DNA of 64,000 nt, taken from Cinclus cinclus. Taxonomy: Eukaryota > Chordata > Aves > Passeriformes > Cinclidae. Below are positions 37,481 to 50,015 of the stretch, piece after piece. The number at the start of each line of letters is the position of its first letter. The first letter of the stretch is position 1. A program made the position numbers and the translations under genes. The DNA lies in NCBI RefSeq assembly GCF_963662255.1, contig NC_085056.1:10876123-10940122 (forward strand), given 5' to 3'. The notes below the pieces were generated by a model. It had not been told where the DNA came from. It was given only the letters and a program-made list of their open reading frames with translations, and searched no databases.

Positions 37481-37985
37481 TGTGTCTATATTCAGTGTCT
37501 GTGTATTGAGCCTGGAAGTACTGCCTGGTTCAAACTGAGATACTGGTTCCATCATTATGTAATGTAACATGAGCTCATAATTGTACAACTTTACTGCACA
37601 ATTAGAAATTTGCTTTCATGAACATGTACTAAAAAAATTGTGTTTTGACGATTCTGCATGTAAAATTGTGAGTTTCACACGTGCTTACCAGAAGTTAGCC
37701 TCAATCTCAAAATAAACTCGTGTACCCATTCATTTCACATAACTTAAGGGATACTTTATATTTGCAATCGATAGCTGTTTTTTAAATCACCCATGGTTCA
37801 CATGTGTTTGAGGGCTGGTCAAGCAGCGATGCCATGTCAGTACAGAGGCAATGGGCTCACAATTATCTTTAACTGTGACCTCCAGAGGCAGTGAAGTGAC
37901 CCAGTGCCTTCCCACAGTGCAGCACAGGGTCCCCATATCCACCTTCTCCCTGGGACTCTGCTGCTCCTTCCTTTTTCTCTCTCAG

Positions 37986-38072
37986 ACTCTCGAGCGTCAC
38001 CTTGGGCAATGTGAGCTGTTTGATGTGCAGCTTTTAGAACCAGTGACATTTGCCAACCAGGATATAAAATGA
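37986..38072 (+). other. candidate terminal coding exon
   Basis: The acceptor is among the best in the window: CTCCTTCCTTTTTCTCTCTCAG ending at 37985. A 28-codon phase-0 frame (TLERHLGQCELFDVQL and on) ends in TGA at 38070-38072, and AATAAA follows at 38099-38104, only 27 nt past the stop. The short tail length is unusual but possible. GC content here is above the local level. A minus-strand frame over the same bases is a shadow. Protein unrecognised. Confidence 0.27.
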
Positions 38073-38098
38073 AGGGTTTTTTACTAGCTTTCAAAAAT

Positions 38099-38104
38099 AA
38101 TAAA
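38099..38104 (+). terminator. AATAAA polyadenylation signal candidate
   Basis: A canonical hexamer just downstream of the candidate terminal exon 37986-38072. Chance occurrence is common in AT-rich sequence. Confidence 0.25.
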
Positions 38105-38487
38105 GAAGTAGTAGTGTTTTAAAACTGTTTCTGGTTGTTACAGCTTTCCATTTTCAGTCCTAGATGCCAAATACCAATCCAATACCAACAATCCTTGCAT
38201 ATCTATTTAACTTCCAGAACATGTGTGCTACCAATTGTTTCTTAAAGCATGAAACAGACAAAGTATCTTAAGAACTATGAATGAATATATTGTTTCTGCT
38301 TATTTGTTTTGTGAAAGTTTTTCTTTGTTTGGCTGCAAGGAATAACAAAATACCTTTTTTTTAATAAGTGAGCTATAGGAAGGAAAGGATTAATTATACT
38401 GGTGAACCCTTTATTGTTAGCCACAGTAATAACTGTAGACATATTTTACTCCTATAAATAGCTCCTCTTTTATCTAACATCTTTCAG

Positions 38488-38545
38488 TCAGATGGTGCTG
38501 AGACCCCTCCTTCTTCACCAAGAAACTTACAGTCATATTTCAGCA
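38488..38545 (+). other. candidate coding exon, 58 nt
   Basis: An acceptor (TTATCTAACATCTTTCAG) and a donor (AGCA|GTATGT) enclose 19 phase-0 codons plus one base: SDGAETPPSSPRNLQSYFS. The Ser/Pro-rich peptide resembles a disordered phosphorylated linker of a nuclear or signalling protein, but no family is recognised. It lies 400 bp past the terminal-exon candidate at 37986, so the two probably do not both belong to one transcript in that form. Confidence 0.25.
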
Positions 38546-39616
38546 GTATGTTTTATTTGAAATACAGTAAAATCCACAAAATGTGCTGTTGCCTTGCCTT
38601 TTAGTACAGTAGCATAAAATTATGAAAGGAATAATTGGTACAGGGGATGAATAAGACTAGCCAGATTTGGATTTCATTTTCTAAATTAATTCAGCTGGTC
38701 TGACAACCCTAGAGGTGCCCTTAAGCAGAGAAATTGTCAGAGAAGGTTAGATTAGGTGATAATTGCAGGACAGAATAAAAGTTGAACTGCTTTTCTTTCT
38801 TCCTGGATTTTTGAGGAGAGCTGAATCAGTTTGGCATATTGAGAAACCAGAAAAACAGTGGGCCTCTCACATTGTTTGTTCTGAAAATTTAAATCTCAAT
38901 AAGTAAAAATGCTGAAAAGCCTCAATATATTCTATGAAATTCCAAACTTGTATTGCCAAAAGAGTATTTACTTATGTTAGGGCTCCATCTACAGTCATGA
39001 GGAAGCAAATCTTATTATGGATGGTAACAATCTCAGCTTCTGTGGCACTGATTCACCATGTTTGCCGTAATAAACTCTCCTTTTATTTGGGTCAGCATAC
39101 TTCAGGCTACTTTGCAGCCACAGTTAAAGTATCTGATCTCTAATTATTTCCATTAAAGCAGCAGGCAAGGTTACATTGACTATATATGCCAGTATTCTGG
39201 TAGGGTTGGCTTAAATTTCAAGTAATTTTATTATCAAAAGGTTAACAGGCACAGAGAATGTTGTCATCTAATCCCACACACACATTCCATTTTTAAAATA
39301 GTTAGGATTTTTGCCTCCTCACTATTTCAGTTTGAGAAGCTCTTCAAGAACATCATTCCTCAGATGATGAGCACCATTCCAGTACTGACAATCTAAGTGT
39401 ATTTAAGGGACCTGTTTTATCCTTTTGATTTTAAGCCACTATTGACCTTGAGTTAAAATAGATTGGATATAATCCTCAACCTCGATTTCCAATAACATTT
39501 AGAAACAGTTATGGCACTATAACTAAATGACTGAAATAGTTCTCTCATATTTGGTACTTTTTCCTGTCAACATATGAATTGGAATTTGACTTAGGTCTTC
39601 CATTTCTTTGAAACAG
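38546..39616. other. no feature seen
   Basis: Unique AT-rich sequence; a 69-codon + frame at 38934-39143 lacks support. Confidence 0.4.
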
Positions 39617-39668
39617 TTGAGCAGAATTGAAGACAACCATTTGTGAGAAGGTGGAAGCTGAGCAATAT
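39617..39668 (+). other. candidate non-coding exon, 52 nt
   Basis: An acceptor (GGTCTTCCATTTCTTTGAAACAG) and a donor (AATAT|GTAAGTGC) flank 52 nt that carry stop codons in all three frames. If used, it would be an untranslated or long non-coding RNA exon. Confidence 0.2.
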
Positions 39669-40537
39669 GTAAGTGCAAGAGTGTTCATTTTGTCACTATG
39701 TCTCTATGTTAATCTATTAAATAATTAATCTTATATAAGTAAAAACAAGCAAACAAAAATACCCAAATCTTGTTCTTCACTTGAATAGAAAATAGAAGGA
39801 GGTAGTTTACTAGGAAAAATATTTAAATATCAAAAACAGCAATAAAAAAGGCTAAATATGGGACAATGCAAAACTTTGACATAATTTACTGGAAGTCTCA
39901 CATTTAAGCAAATACATACATGAAAGTGGATGGGACAAGGCTTTGAGGTACAAAGATCACTCCTGCATTTTTTATATAAAATGAATCTGTAATAATGACA
40001 GTTTAGCTACAACTTCATAATAGTAGCTAAGAAAGGCATTTGCTTGAACATGACCAAGCATCTTAAAAATCTAAAAGGAGTGTTGTTAAAAAATGGGACT
40101 GTGTAGTAATAAAGGTTAACACTGAACTTTCTAATTGGAAGACTAAGTAAGTGAAATAGTGGATAAGCAAAAGATAATTTAGGGTTTTTTCATTGGTTAA
40201 TAACTTTATTTTTATAATAGAACACACAAAAAAAATGCAGTTCTCAGATTTCTTCTAAAATAAAGCTCCCACGGAATGAATTCTTTCTCATCATCCCTTT
40301 GCAGCAGTTCTCCAAGCAGTTGCAAAGGTCTCAGCAATAGCTCACTACTGAGGGCAAATTTCAGTCCTTACTGCCTGTACCTCAAGGGCAGTGAGGTGCA
40401 TGACCTTCCTATTTACTGGAAGGTAGTGCCCAGCAAAAGAATTCCCAGTGATTGTATGGAGCAGGCGATGGAACCCTCTGGTAACCTGTGTGTCAGAACT
40501 ATTTGCTGATTTTCTTGGGGATGTGAAGCCAGAATGG

Positions 40538-40555
40538 GTGTGTGTGTGTGTGTGT
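40538..40555 (+). repeat. (TG)n microsatellite
   Basis: Nine uninterrupted TG units. On the minus strand it gives a His/Thr repeat in two open frames (40345-40685), which are therefore not taken as genes. Confidence 0.95.
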
Positions 40556-41027
40556 TTCTTGACTGCTTGTGAGAAGGAGGAAATACAAAGGGAAGAAACA
40601 AGAGCTGCAAAATGATAACAAGCACCTCTAGCAGGTACTGCAATAGTAAGTGTTGTAAAGAAAAGAGTGATGGATATTGGCACAAAAATATTTCTCTAGA
40701 CTAGCTTCATTGCAGTGCTCCCCCTTAAATGAGGACCAGAAAACTTATTAGAGAAACTATTCTGTTAAAAATCAGGACTAGTGCTCCAAATCAACAAGAC
40801 CAAGATAATGAAAGTTTAAAGATTAAAAACCAAGTTTGAAAATACGGGATACATAGTTGTTTCTCAGTTATCTCAGCATTTTCCAGTAAGGGGAAAGGAA
40901 ATATCTTTGCAACTTAGTGAGGCATAAAAAGCACCACAGTTCAATTGAAGAAAAATCTTGCTGTATTGGATGTTTGGTGAACTACAGAGAGTTCAGTATA
41001 ATAATTTTGAAGGGGTTTTCTGCTGGT

Positions 41028-41065
41028 TTTTTTTTTTTTTTTTGTTTTGTTTTTGTTTTTTTTTC
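41028..41065 (+). repeat. T-rich tract
   Basis: A long T tract with a few G interruptions, ending in TTTTCAG at 41067. It makes a superb polypyrimidine tract, but the only following donor-like sites are poor, so no exon is called. Confidence 0.9.
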
Positions 41066-41067
41066 AG

Positions 41068-43661
41068 ATAATACACTTACTACTGTGGCAACTTTCTCCT
41101 GCTTATCTGGAGTGGATTTATAAAAAAGATGACTGCAAATAGAATAAAAGGTGGAAGACAAAAAAAGAGCCTTCTTGAAGAGAAGGACTAGTCTCTGGTA
41201 ATTTGAAGTGATGCCTTTTTGTTACTGCGTTGTTGTAGTGTCACCACATTTTGCAGGTTTATAGAACATTGTTGTACTCCTTTATTTTCTTTTCCAGCCT
41301 ACCTAAAATGTATTTTGAAGCATGGAAAATTTTGATGAGCAGAAACTAATACATTTATAAACACAGCAAACTTACAGTATGAATTTAAAATTCAATGTGA
41401 AGAAATGTGAATAGATTTTAAAACAAATAAATTATTTTGAGCATACAATCAGCAAAGAGAAACTTTCACAAAAAAAAGGAAAGCTAAGGCTGTTCAAAAC
41501 TTGCCAACTCTTTGGATGCTCACATATGCTCAGAGTTTTTAGGCCTCTTATTACAAAAGGTTCATTTGTAGGTTGGCCAGAACAGCAAAACCACTACATA
41601 AGTTGGGTACAGAAAGGAAACTATTCCAGTGATCAGCAGTGTGTGATTTAGCATTTTAAGAGTCAAAGAGGCTCTTGTGATTGCTCCTGTTTTCGGTTGT
41701 GCATTTCAAGCCCTCTTTCATATTGTGCACAGCTGCTAACACTTACAGTTTGGGGGTGGTGTTGACACAGGAACACAAAGGGGTTGAGATATTGCTCACT
41801 TACTACCAGGGTGGCAGGTCAGGGGGAGGACACATGGGGGTAGGAGTTTCCCAAAGCAAAATCTCTGCAAAACTAATTCCTGACTATGGCTGAGGAATAT
41901 TTTCTTCATTGCAAATTTATGGTCAGGGTACACCATGCCTGTCTACAATGGTTCTGTAGATTTAGGGATTCTCAGGGAAACTTGCCAAGCAGTTGCAAAT
42001 CTACCACACTTTGCCACAAGCTGGAGCACAAACATGGCAGTGCTAATTTTGCATTCGTGTAGGATTTGGATTGCTAGTTGCAAGTATTTCCATAGACAAG
42101 AATGAGTGAACTTGATATTAAAAAAAAAAAACAAAACAAAAAAACCCAAAACCAACCTTTTCTATTTTAGATCCAGGACTTTCTGAAATTGGAAGAAGGA
42201 TGTTGGCATTTTTGCTGCCTATGAAGAAGCAGTTGTTAAACTGTTTACTTGGAAAAATATCTTTTTGAGCTATAACAATAAAACCTTAATGTGAGATATG
42301 AAGTATTCTACAGGAGATGAAAACCAGTTGCTGATGACCAGGCCAGGGCACTGTTATGCAGGTGAACAAGGTTGGAATGCCAGATCACAGGACATACAGA
42401 AACATGAACGGGATGTGGTCCCTCTAAGTGTGGGCTCACTTTAATTATGCTGCTTAGGCCTCTCCAGTGATGGGTGCCTGTAACATCAGACTGTAGTGAT
42501 TTTGGGGGAGATAAACAAATAACATGATTTTTAAGCTGTCGGACTGCAGGAACTTTGGCATTTTGCACATTATGCTTGGTCCTGGGAGAGGTTCTCTCAG
42601 CCTTGCAACTCTGGACGTTTTCACCAAATAGCCCATAAGAGAGCGAGGTGAGGCTGGTTACACTTGGGCTGAGGTGAAAGACATATTGTTTTAGTAAGTT
42701 TTCTGGACTGTCTAGTCTGTAGAGAAAGACAGGTTGTTTGCAAAATTACTCAAACCAAAATTAACCAAACCCTGAAGCACCAACTTTTTGTGGAATAATT
42801 TGCTAGAGAGAGGAAATCTAGAGAGCTTAGCAAATACCCTCAAGGGATTTCATGCAGTTTGGTAGTAACCTGAAAAAATGCTATTCTCATTTATCAAGTT
42901 CCTAAAAAGGAAAGAAAATAATTTGGTTTATGTATAAAACCTGCAGATTAAAATCATGTTTATTTCTGTAAGAATAGAAGCACTCCAACAGATAAGGACT
43001 CGTAGCTGTACTCTGTGTAATGCTTCCAAGCATGACTTGACAATCTTAGGAGAAAGAAAAGCAGAACTCCTTTGAGGAGTCCAATAAAAGGCTGATACAC
43101 ACAAATAAGAAGTAATGGATGGGATACCTTGAGTCCTGAGACTTTATTAGGAGTAGTTCATAAGGAATAGATGATGTGATAACAAGGATTTCAGTAAAAT
43201 TGCCTCGATATAATGATTGTATGATGTGCTGACTAAGAAAGACTTTGAAGCAAGAAGCAAAGAAACAATTTCCATCTGTTCAAAACTGTTGAACATTCTT
43301 TATAAATACAGGATTAAAGAAAAAAACCACCTGATTTCAGCATGTTTCTTTTCAAATGGAAACAAATGGAGGTTAGTAAACCTTTCATTGTTGGAGTGGT
43401 TCTGGTGGGTTTTTTGGTTGTATTTTGTTTTTTCAAAAGTGAGGTAAAAAGGGGAAATTGAATGTCCAATAGTAACAATTTGGAATTGTGTTCATAGAGA
43501 ATGAATTTGAATTCCTATCCAAAACATGTTTTCCTCTAAAAGTCAGAAGATGTGAAAAAAATCTCAAAACTTCGAAGCTAAAGAAATGTTGTATAAAATG
43601 AACAAGTTGGTGTTCTTCAAGTGGCAGAGAGCTACCTGTAACCTCCAGGTTGTTCTTACAG
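41068..43661. other. gene-poor stretch
   Basis: Unique sequence with an A-rich tract at 42120-42147 (AAACAAAAC-type). Open frames at 42308-42636 on the minus strand overlap each other and have no family resemblance. No repeat was recognised. Confidence 0.4.
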
Positions 43662-43714
43662 TGTGTGATAGTCACTTCAGAGAGCTGCAGTTTCACCTGA
43701 TCACTATGATACAG
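43662..43714 (+). other. candidate exon, 53 nt
   Basis: An acceptor (CAGGTTGTTCTTACAG) and a good donor (ACAG|GTGAGATC) flank 53 nt. One frame is open but short, and no partner was identified. It could be a long non-coding RNA exon or a pseudo-exon. Confidence 0.18.
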
Positions 43715-44049
43715 GTGAGATCTTCACAAATACTTTCTCCTCCAACTTTATTTCTTTGCAAATTCTATATACCATAAACTTTTGTTAATATTTAGCTTAT
43801 GGTAATTGTGATGTTAATGCTAAGCTATGCCACTAAATTAGTTAATTTGAGTCCTTGCTAAAAATTGAGAGGCTGGAGTTGAAAAAGCAGGATTTTTTTT
43901 TTTTTTGACTTGAGGTATCTTGCTAATTCTAACCACTGTCAGAATTCCCACTTTAACCAGCATGATTCAAAACAGCCTACATTGTCACTATCAGAGTGCA
44001 AACTATCCATCTGAAGATGTTTAAGGCCTTTCCATATAAAGTGTGTGAC

Positions 44050-44110
44050 TGGACTTGCCCTCCATTCTGCAAAGAATGCTCTTGGAAAAGAATGGACTTG
44101 CCCTCCATTC
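44050..44110 (+). repeat. 18-bp direct repeat, 43-bp period
   Basis: TGGACTTGCCCTCCATTC occurs at 44050-44067 and again, exactly, at 44093-44110. Between them AAGAATG is also repeated. The pattern suggests a small local duplication. Confidence 0.95.
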
Positions 44111-46319
44111 CCATCCCGGGAACTGCTGTTGTATAAATGGATTCATAAAAGTCTCATGAGCAAGGCCAGTCCTTGACTTTGTCTCTTCTTTCATTTCTTC
44201 TCATGACCTGTTGTCTTGAATTGCTAACCTGTCAAGTTCAATTCGAGCTGTTGCAGCTTAGATGTTTACTGAATAAGCTGTTACTTGCCATTATTGGCTT
44301 TTGTCCTTTTCAAGGAAATAAAACACTCAGAAACTGAGAGAGATGGGGAAACACACTCAGCTTTAAAACATTGCAGAGAAAATGAGTTATGATGTGGAGA
44401 CATCAACCAGAATTAAAGTGGTTGCATGTTTGAGCTTGATATTGTTACTTTGAATTTATATTGATGCCAGAGTGGAAGCATAATTTTAGCATTCTTACAT
44501 ACTTCTCCATCTTTTCCAGTCAAGTGTATTACAGACAGAAGTTTGACTGTAATTGATATTTTCTGGTTAAATGCATATGCAGAACATAAAGGAGACAAAG
44601 GTTTACAGTGGCTGAAGATAGAGATACATGGCAGATAGAGATACCATGTAAAATGTGTACATTTTCAACCATGCTTATTAGCAAAAAGAAGTAGGTTCTG
44701 GTTGTAGTAATACTGAGTGACAGAAAGAAAATCACACTTATGAAAGACAAGACACTTGGTAATGGTGAGATGGGTAAAGCTGTAGGTTAACTTCACACAT
44801 GGTGTTAGGGAGTCTCCACTGCTTCAGGGTTCTTAACACTATCCCAAATATGGTGCATGTTCTCTAGCACAAGCTGGGACAGACAAGGCTGAACAATGAA
44901 TGACTAAAGCTCCTATCCTATCACAGTACTTAATATCCACAGCATGACCTGTAATAATCAGTGATATTAACGATATTGAGCAACGGTGACAATTCCTTAA
45001 AAATCTCTGTTGTGATTCAAAAGAGACTTTGTTGCTTTTTACATGGGACAAATCAACAGGAATAGTTGTAATGTTCCCTTAACTTTCTAGAGATTCATTT
45101 GTGTACTCCAAAAAAAAAAGTCACTATTGAGTTTTAGGGCCTGAACACAGGAAGGGATGCTGCTCTGCACTAAGAAGATCTTGGCAAATGGAGCTAATCA
45201 GACTACAGTGCTCCACTGGGGCCTGAGATGTGGTAGCTACTCTTATATAAGTTCAAGCCCAAGTTTACTAAGTGGTGGTTTTCTTGTGGAAGGACCTGGT
45301 TTTCATTGCTGTAGTCCATCTAAGCAGATGACTAGTTGTATTAAATAGTTATTTTTGGCAATTGTTATTTTTTAACTTGGAATAACTTGATTTTTAAAAG
45401 TAAAAATGTTTTGCTTAGTAGTAAAATTTTACAACTGTACTTCAGTACAAGGCATAGTTTTCTTTTAAAGTACAGTGTGCTATCAAGCACTTGTATTGTC
45501 ATTGAGTAGAATGATAGCTTTAGAAATATTTAACTTTTTCTGTACTTTTACAGTTGCATGTTTAATGAGGTCTGACATTATCTATCCAACAATTTTGCAT
45601 CTTCATTTTGATAATCATTGTACAATTAATAAGGTCCTGTGATAAGCCCAGTGAAGTTGCACTGAAGCTGTACTAAGCTGTAACTGCCATTTTTCATGAG
45701 AAAGCTTGGCTATAAAATATAATATGACTTGCCTGAAGCCACACAGCAGCAAATCTTTAAGAAATCCAGAGTGGGTTTGGATTTATTCTTTGTATCTTTT
45801 CTTTTAAATATAAGATATATTTCTTCTTCCAAATAAGGTAAGACATGCAGGGAGAAATTATCATGGTTGTATTCCCAGAAAGAATTATATTATGCAGTAG
45901 TGTACATTAGCATATATGTTTGCACTTGCAAGTTAAGATCAGTCATCAAAAATTTCATCTTAAATGAAAATTGTAATAAGTATGTGCATTTGAACAACTA
46001 TACAGCTTTATTATCCGAACTGTGGCTTTCTCTAAAAATGCATAAATATGCATCTACTAGAAGGATTTCTAATATTGCTATATTAAAATTCTTACTATCA
46101 ATAAAAAAAATCTATAGAGCAACAAATTATTTTTTCCATATGCAAAAATCTTTAGAAATGTGTGGTCTGAAAATGAGACATTTCCAAATAAAATTGAGCT
46201 ATGCAGAAGAAATTGAGGGAAAAGTCCTTAAGGTGACTTTTAAATGAAAATGAAATGTCTTTTAGTAAGTTTCAGAGGTACAATATTACAGACTAGTAGA
46301 ATTGTATCTCATTAATTTC
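44111..46319. other. no gene seen
   Basis: Unique AT-rich sequence. A 126-codon + strand frame at 45867-46247 is Lys/Ile/Tyr-rich as expected from AT-rich DNA; I do not take it as a gene. Confidence 0.4.
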
Positions 46320-46810
46320 AAACACAGATTTTATGTGAGGCTATTTGATTATAATTTGATTATCTGACCCTGTAATTAAAGTTTATTGCCAATTTCAAAG
46401 CTTATGCGTAAAATGAACTGGTTTTCTTCAAAGCAATATACAATCCATTGGACTCATTGACTTCTAGTTTTGCATTTAAATCGAAAAGTCTGTTATAACA
46501 TGACAAACAGGTTCAGTTTTTGATCATTAATCCTGCTAAGCAATATTCATAAATTCAATTTTGAATCAGTTGGAATACTTTCCTTTTATTAGTTTCTGTG
46601 TTATTAAATGAGATTGTTTCTGACTAATATATTTCTGGACTCAAACTGTAGCTCCAAGCTGTTATTCAAATCAAATAACATGCCCCTTACTTGTGCCTAG
46701 CACTAATAAATGCCAACTTGTGATACATTTGCTGGAGACTGTCACGAATATTAAAGGAGGCAATAATGCCACTAATGTCTCATAAGTAAGCTTATTTTTC
46801 TAAAGGGCTG
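46320..46810. promoter_or_regulatory. segment with conserved-noncoding texture
   Basis: Holds TTTGATTATCTGACC, CTGTAATTAAAG, a bicoid-type TAATCC at 46528-46533 and CATTCATAAATT-type words in repeat-free sequence. It fits an OTX/PITX-responsive or general homeodomain element, by inference only. Confidence 0.33.
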
Positions 46811-47829
46811 AAATCAGTCATCCTACTGAGGGGGGCAAAGGGAGAAGAGCCTTTAAGACTTAAAGCCTAAAGCATTATTTTACTCAGCTAAACATTATTA
46901 TTGAGGAGGTAAATGACCAAGAAATTACCACCGCAGAGGATGAAAAATACAACATGTAACTTCTGGTGCCACCCTGAGCAACAAAAATGCATCCACTGGC
47001 TAAGCATATGCTGGGCTTAGTAGACTTGCATGTTCATTGGTTTGGAGGCATGTTTTCCTCCTTCTGAGGGTTTGAATTAAAGGAAGAAAAAAAAATCCAA
47101 CACCCTTTTACTGTTATTGTCAACCACCTACTACAGTTCTTTTGAGAAATTACTGGTAATAGTTGGGGGGGCTGGTACAGAACACGAGTGTAATACGTTG
47201 GCATGGAATTATCTAAACAGGATTTACTTGTCCAAGTTGTCATCCCACAGGTTGGGTAATTTGTGAAGGAGTTTATTGGGTGGAGCTGGCAGTGTGACTG
47301 TGCCTGAGAGATGTAGCAAGGATCCCACCTGTGTCCCAAATGCATACAAGGGCAATGCTGAGATTCAGACACAATTCAGACACAATCATTTTGATCTCTC
47401 CCTCTCAGAATATTCCTCCTTCTCTCTCTCTTTTTTTTTTTTTTTCTGGAGGTAGAATACTGGTAATGAGTATACATTCTAGGACTGTATGTACTCTTTA
47501 ATGAAACTTTGAGCCATGTATCTATCCCTTTGTTCCTCTAGGTTTTTTTTTCCCAAATATTTACAATGTAATTTAAAAAGAGACAGTTGTGGTTTATATT
47601 TTGTGCAATTGAGTTCTTACCTTTCCTATTTTATCAAAAGTTCTGTGTAATAACCTTGTATTTTCTTTTCAAAAATAATAATATAGAAAAATCTCATGCC
47701 TATTAAAGTTCAGTATTGTCAGTATTACAGAATGTACCAAAATAAATGACAGGTTCTAGGAGAGTGACTGATGTATTTAGTTATGGTTGAGGGGGTTTTC
47801 TTTAAATGATGATTCTTCCATTCAAGGTA
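46811..47829. other. unassigned sequence
   Basis: A 112-codon minus-strand frame (47034-47372) includes Cys-, Trp- and Pro-containing segments but no recognised domain and no clear splice sites. A CT run followed by about 15 T lies at 47420-47446. Confidence 0.35.
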
Positions 47830-48180
47830 TTTGTTTTAATGGGGACGGACGAAAGCGTTGAGAGACAATCTGACGGTTTGTTTTATGAGTGCCCTTAGCT
47901 GTACAAACTGCTCTGTGTTGTGCAGGATGTGTGGCAGCTGCATTTGGTTTCCCAGTGCTCTGTGAGCTCTGTTGCCCAAGCTGCTGTCCATGCCTGGCTG
48001 GGCTGGCTGTGCTGCTCAGGGCTCGCCCTGCCCGCAGCCCTGCCACCCGTCCTGGGCACGGAGCTCACGGCTCGCAGCACCAAGGGATACCCAGAGGGCA
48101 CCATCGCTTTGCCCCGTGAGCTAACAGGGAACCGCGACACTGCACTCCCCTTTTTTCTCCGGTTTTTCATGGAAAACAGA
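47830..48180. other. GC-rich islet
   Basis: About 350 bp of clearly higher GC, with around fifteen CpG in AT-rich surroundings. Four overlapping frames of 74-91 codons are open on both strands, which is a by-product of GC richness. It could be a small CpG island, a promoter of an unannotated transcript, or an old insertion. No repeat family is recognised and no TATA box was identified. Confidence 0.45.
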
Positions 48181-48310
48181 AACTAATCATGACTTGCCAT
48201 CATTAGAGATGTTACTGACCTCTCAGGAGCTGAGGTGGAGCTACAGTTCACAGAACAGATGAACACTACTTGCCTAAAGTGTAATTTAACTGGGTTGTGG
48301 TTAGTGTTTT

Positions 48311-48373
48311 TATTTTAATTCTAAATTATTTAATTTTAAATTGTATTTTAATTCTAAATTTAATTCTAAATTG
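48311..48373 (+). repeat. AT-rich tandem duplication, 33-bp period
   Basis: The 17-mer TATTTTAATTCTAAATT occurs at 48311-48327 and 48344-48360, with a partial third copy to 48373. A local slippage product. Confidence 0.9.
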
Positions 48374-49902
48374 CCTACTTTAACAAATACTGTGATCCTC
48401 CCCACAGAGGGATTCATATCAGTGCCTCCTCTGTCTAATATCTCATTATTTCTGAAGTGCAGTGGAAGATTTTGTTTGAATGCTTCTATGTTATTTTTTC
48501 AATGACAATTTTTTTGTTATTATGGACATAATTCTTAGTTCTCACAATGAATACAGCAAGGTGACAGACTGTCATCATAATGCAGATTATGACTGATAGC
48601 ATGTGATCCTAAGCTTGGATAGTATGATGCATAAATGACTTGAAATGTATTTATATTTCCATCTTCTTGTGACCAAGATTAGTTCACAAACTGTGAGTGA
48701 GAACAGCCTCAGCCTGGATGGTAAGAAAGGCCATTCAAAAATGACTTTGGTATCTAATTATCTTATCTACATAACAGTAGCTGAGTTCTCCCATCTACTT
48801 TAGAACTCTGTCATATGCTGCCCTGCTTTGATATTACCAGAGAAGCTGAATCCAGGCCAGGATTTAGTGGCCATGTCCAGTTCAACATGTAGCTTTCTCT
48901 AACAACAATTTAGTGTTTCTTTTCTCACTACTCTTTCAGACTTTTTAATTAAACTTAAGTTATTTTGGATACAACCTAGCACAGCCAATTTTATTAAGAG
49001 CAATAGCAAAGGCCAGTAATAGAGCACTGTTTGCTTGGGATTGCTCAAGAAGCTTTGTAAGAACTCCAGAACAGAGAAAGGTTTTGCCTAAATAAAATAT
49101 TAGGGATCTGGGGCCAGTTACATTGGCAAGTTGTGGTTGGCTTCTGCTGTACATTTGCTGAGATGTGCAGGGTTCTGGGCTTTTTATCTCTAGAGCCATG
49201 AATTAGATTATAGAAATGTATAGCCAGTAATATTTTGGTTTAGCCTCAATTGCTTATATCCTCCAGGTTTTCTGGAAGGGTAGACATTTGAAATTGCACT
49301 TAGCACATGCCTACTCTTTGATATGTACAGAAATACTTCCCTAACTGATTTTGGGAATAATAAGTGTGAAAAATAACACTAATGTTAGTATTTTCTTAGG
49401 GTGTCTACTCATCATTACTTCTTGAGCAAATTAATTTAATTCTTCAGAAATAAAAGGATCATTTGAAGATGTGTTTGACATTTGATAAAAAGTTAATTAG
49501 GCTTGGCATGACTATTTAAACATTGCATAGGCTGCATTCTGGTTCAAAGAATTATTTTAGGGAAATATTATGATAGTGGTTATTATAACATCTGGTAATC
49601 TGCCTCAAAGGATCCCTGAAAATAATTAAGAAGAAATATTTTTAGAAAATAAATATAAAATGTTTTTCTTATTCATATTTCAGCTTTGTAAATATTTCTT
49701 TTCCAGTCCTGGAAAAGTTTTGTTCCTGATAAATGTTGTGCTAAAATAGTAAGATAGATGAGATTGTAATGATACAAAGAAAGTCAGGTCAGTGAACACT
49801 ACTGGCTGCACACTTTAAGGACCTGAGTCTCTCAGATTATTGTCTGAATTTTGTCTTCTGTTTGTTTGATTGTGTTTTTTTTTTTCTTTTCTTTCCTTCC
49901 AG
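48374..49902. other. no gene seen
   Basis: Unique AT-rich sequence. The part at about 49380-49570 (CAAATTAATTTAATTC, AGTTAATTAGGC) has some regulatory-element texture, but too little to call. Confidence 0.35.
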
Positions 49903-50015
49903 GATGGTCAACCTTACTACAGTTGAGAATCAATTCTGACTCCACAGAAGCAAGGAAGGCTGTGTCCCCAAATGACTACCTGACACTTGCACACCCCTAA
50001 AAGCAGGCTTGCAAA
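49903..50015 (+). ncRNA. candidate non-coding exon, 113 nt
   Basis: A textbook acceptor (a long T/C tract ending CTTTCCTTCCAG at 49902) and a donor GCAAA|GTGAGTC enclose 113 nt with stops in all three frames. It fits a long non-coding RNA or 5' UTR exon. The next candidate on the same strand, 51995-52046, also has excellent sites, giving a plausible two-exon chain with a 1979-nt intron. Confidence 0.33.

Noticed and set aside
40345..40685. Two overlapping minus-strand frames of 90-112 codons
   Set aside because: Both pass through the TG/CA microsatellite and give a His/Thr repeat; no domain is seen.
41068..41144. Possible exon after a superb T-rich tract
   Set aside because: No adequate donor follows; only GTGGAA and GTAATT-like words are present.
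45867..46247. 126-codon + strand frame
   Set aside because: Lys/Ile/Tyr-rich as expected from AT-rich DNA, with no splice context or known domain; its length is near chance expectation.
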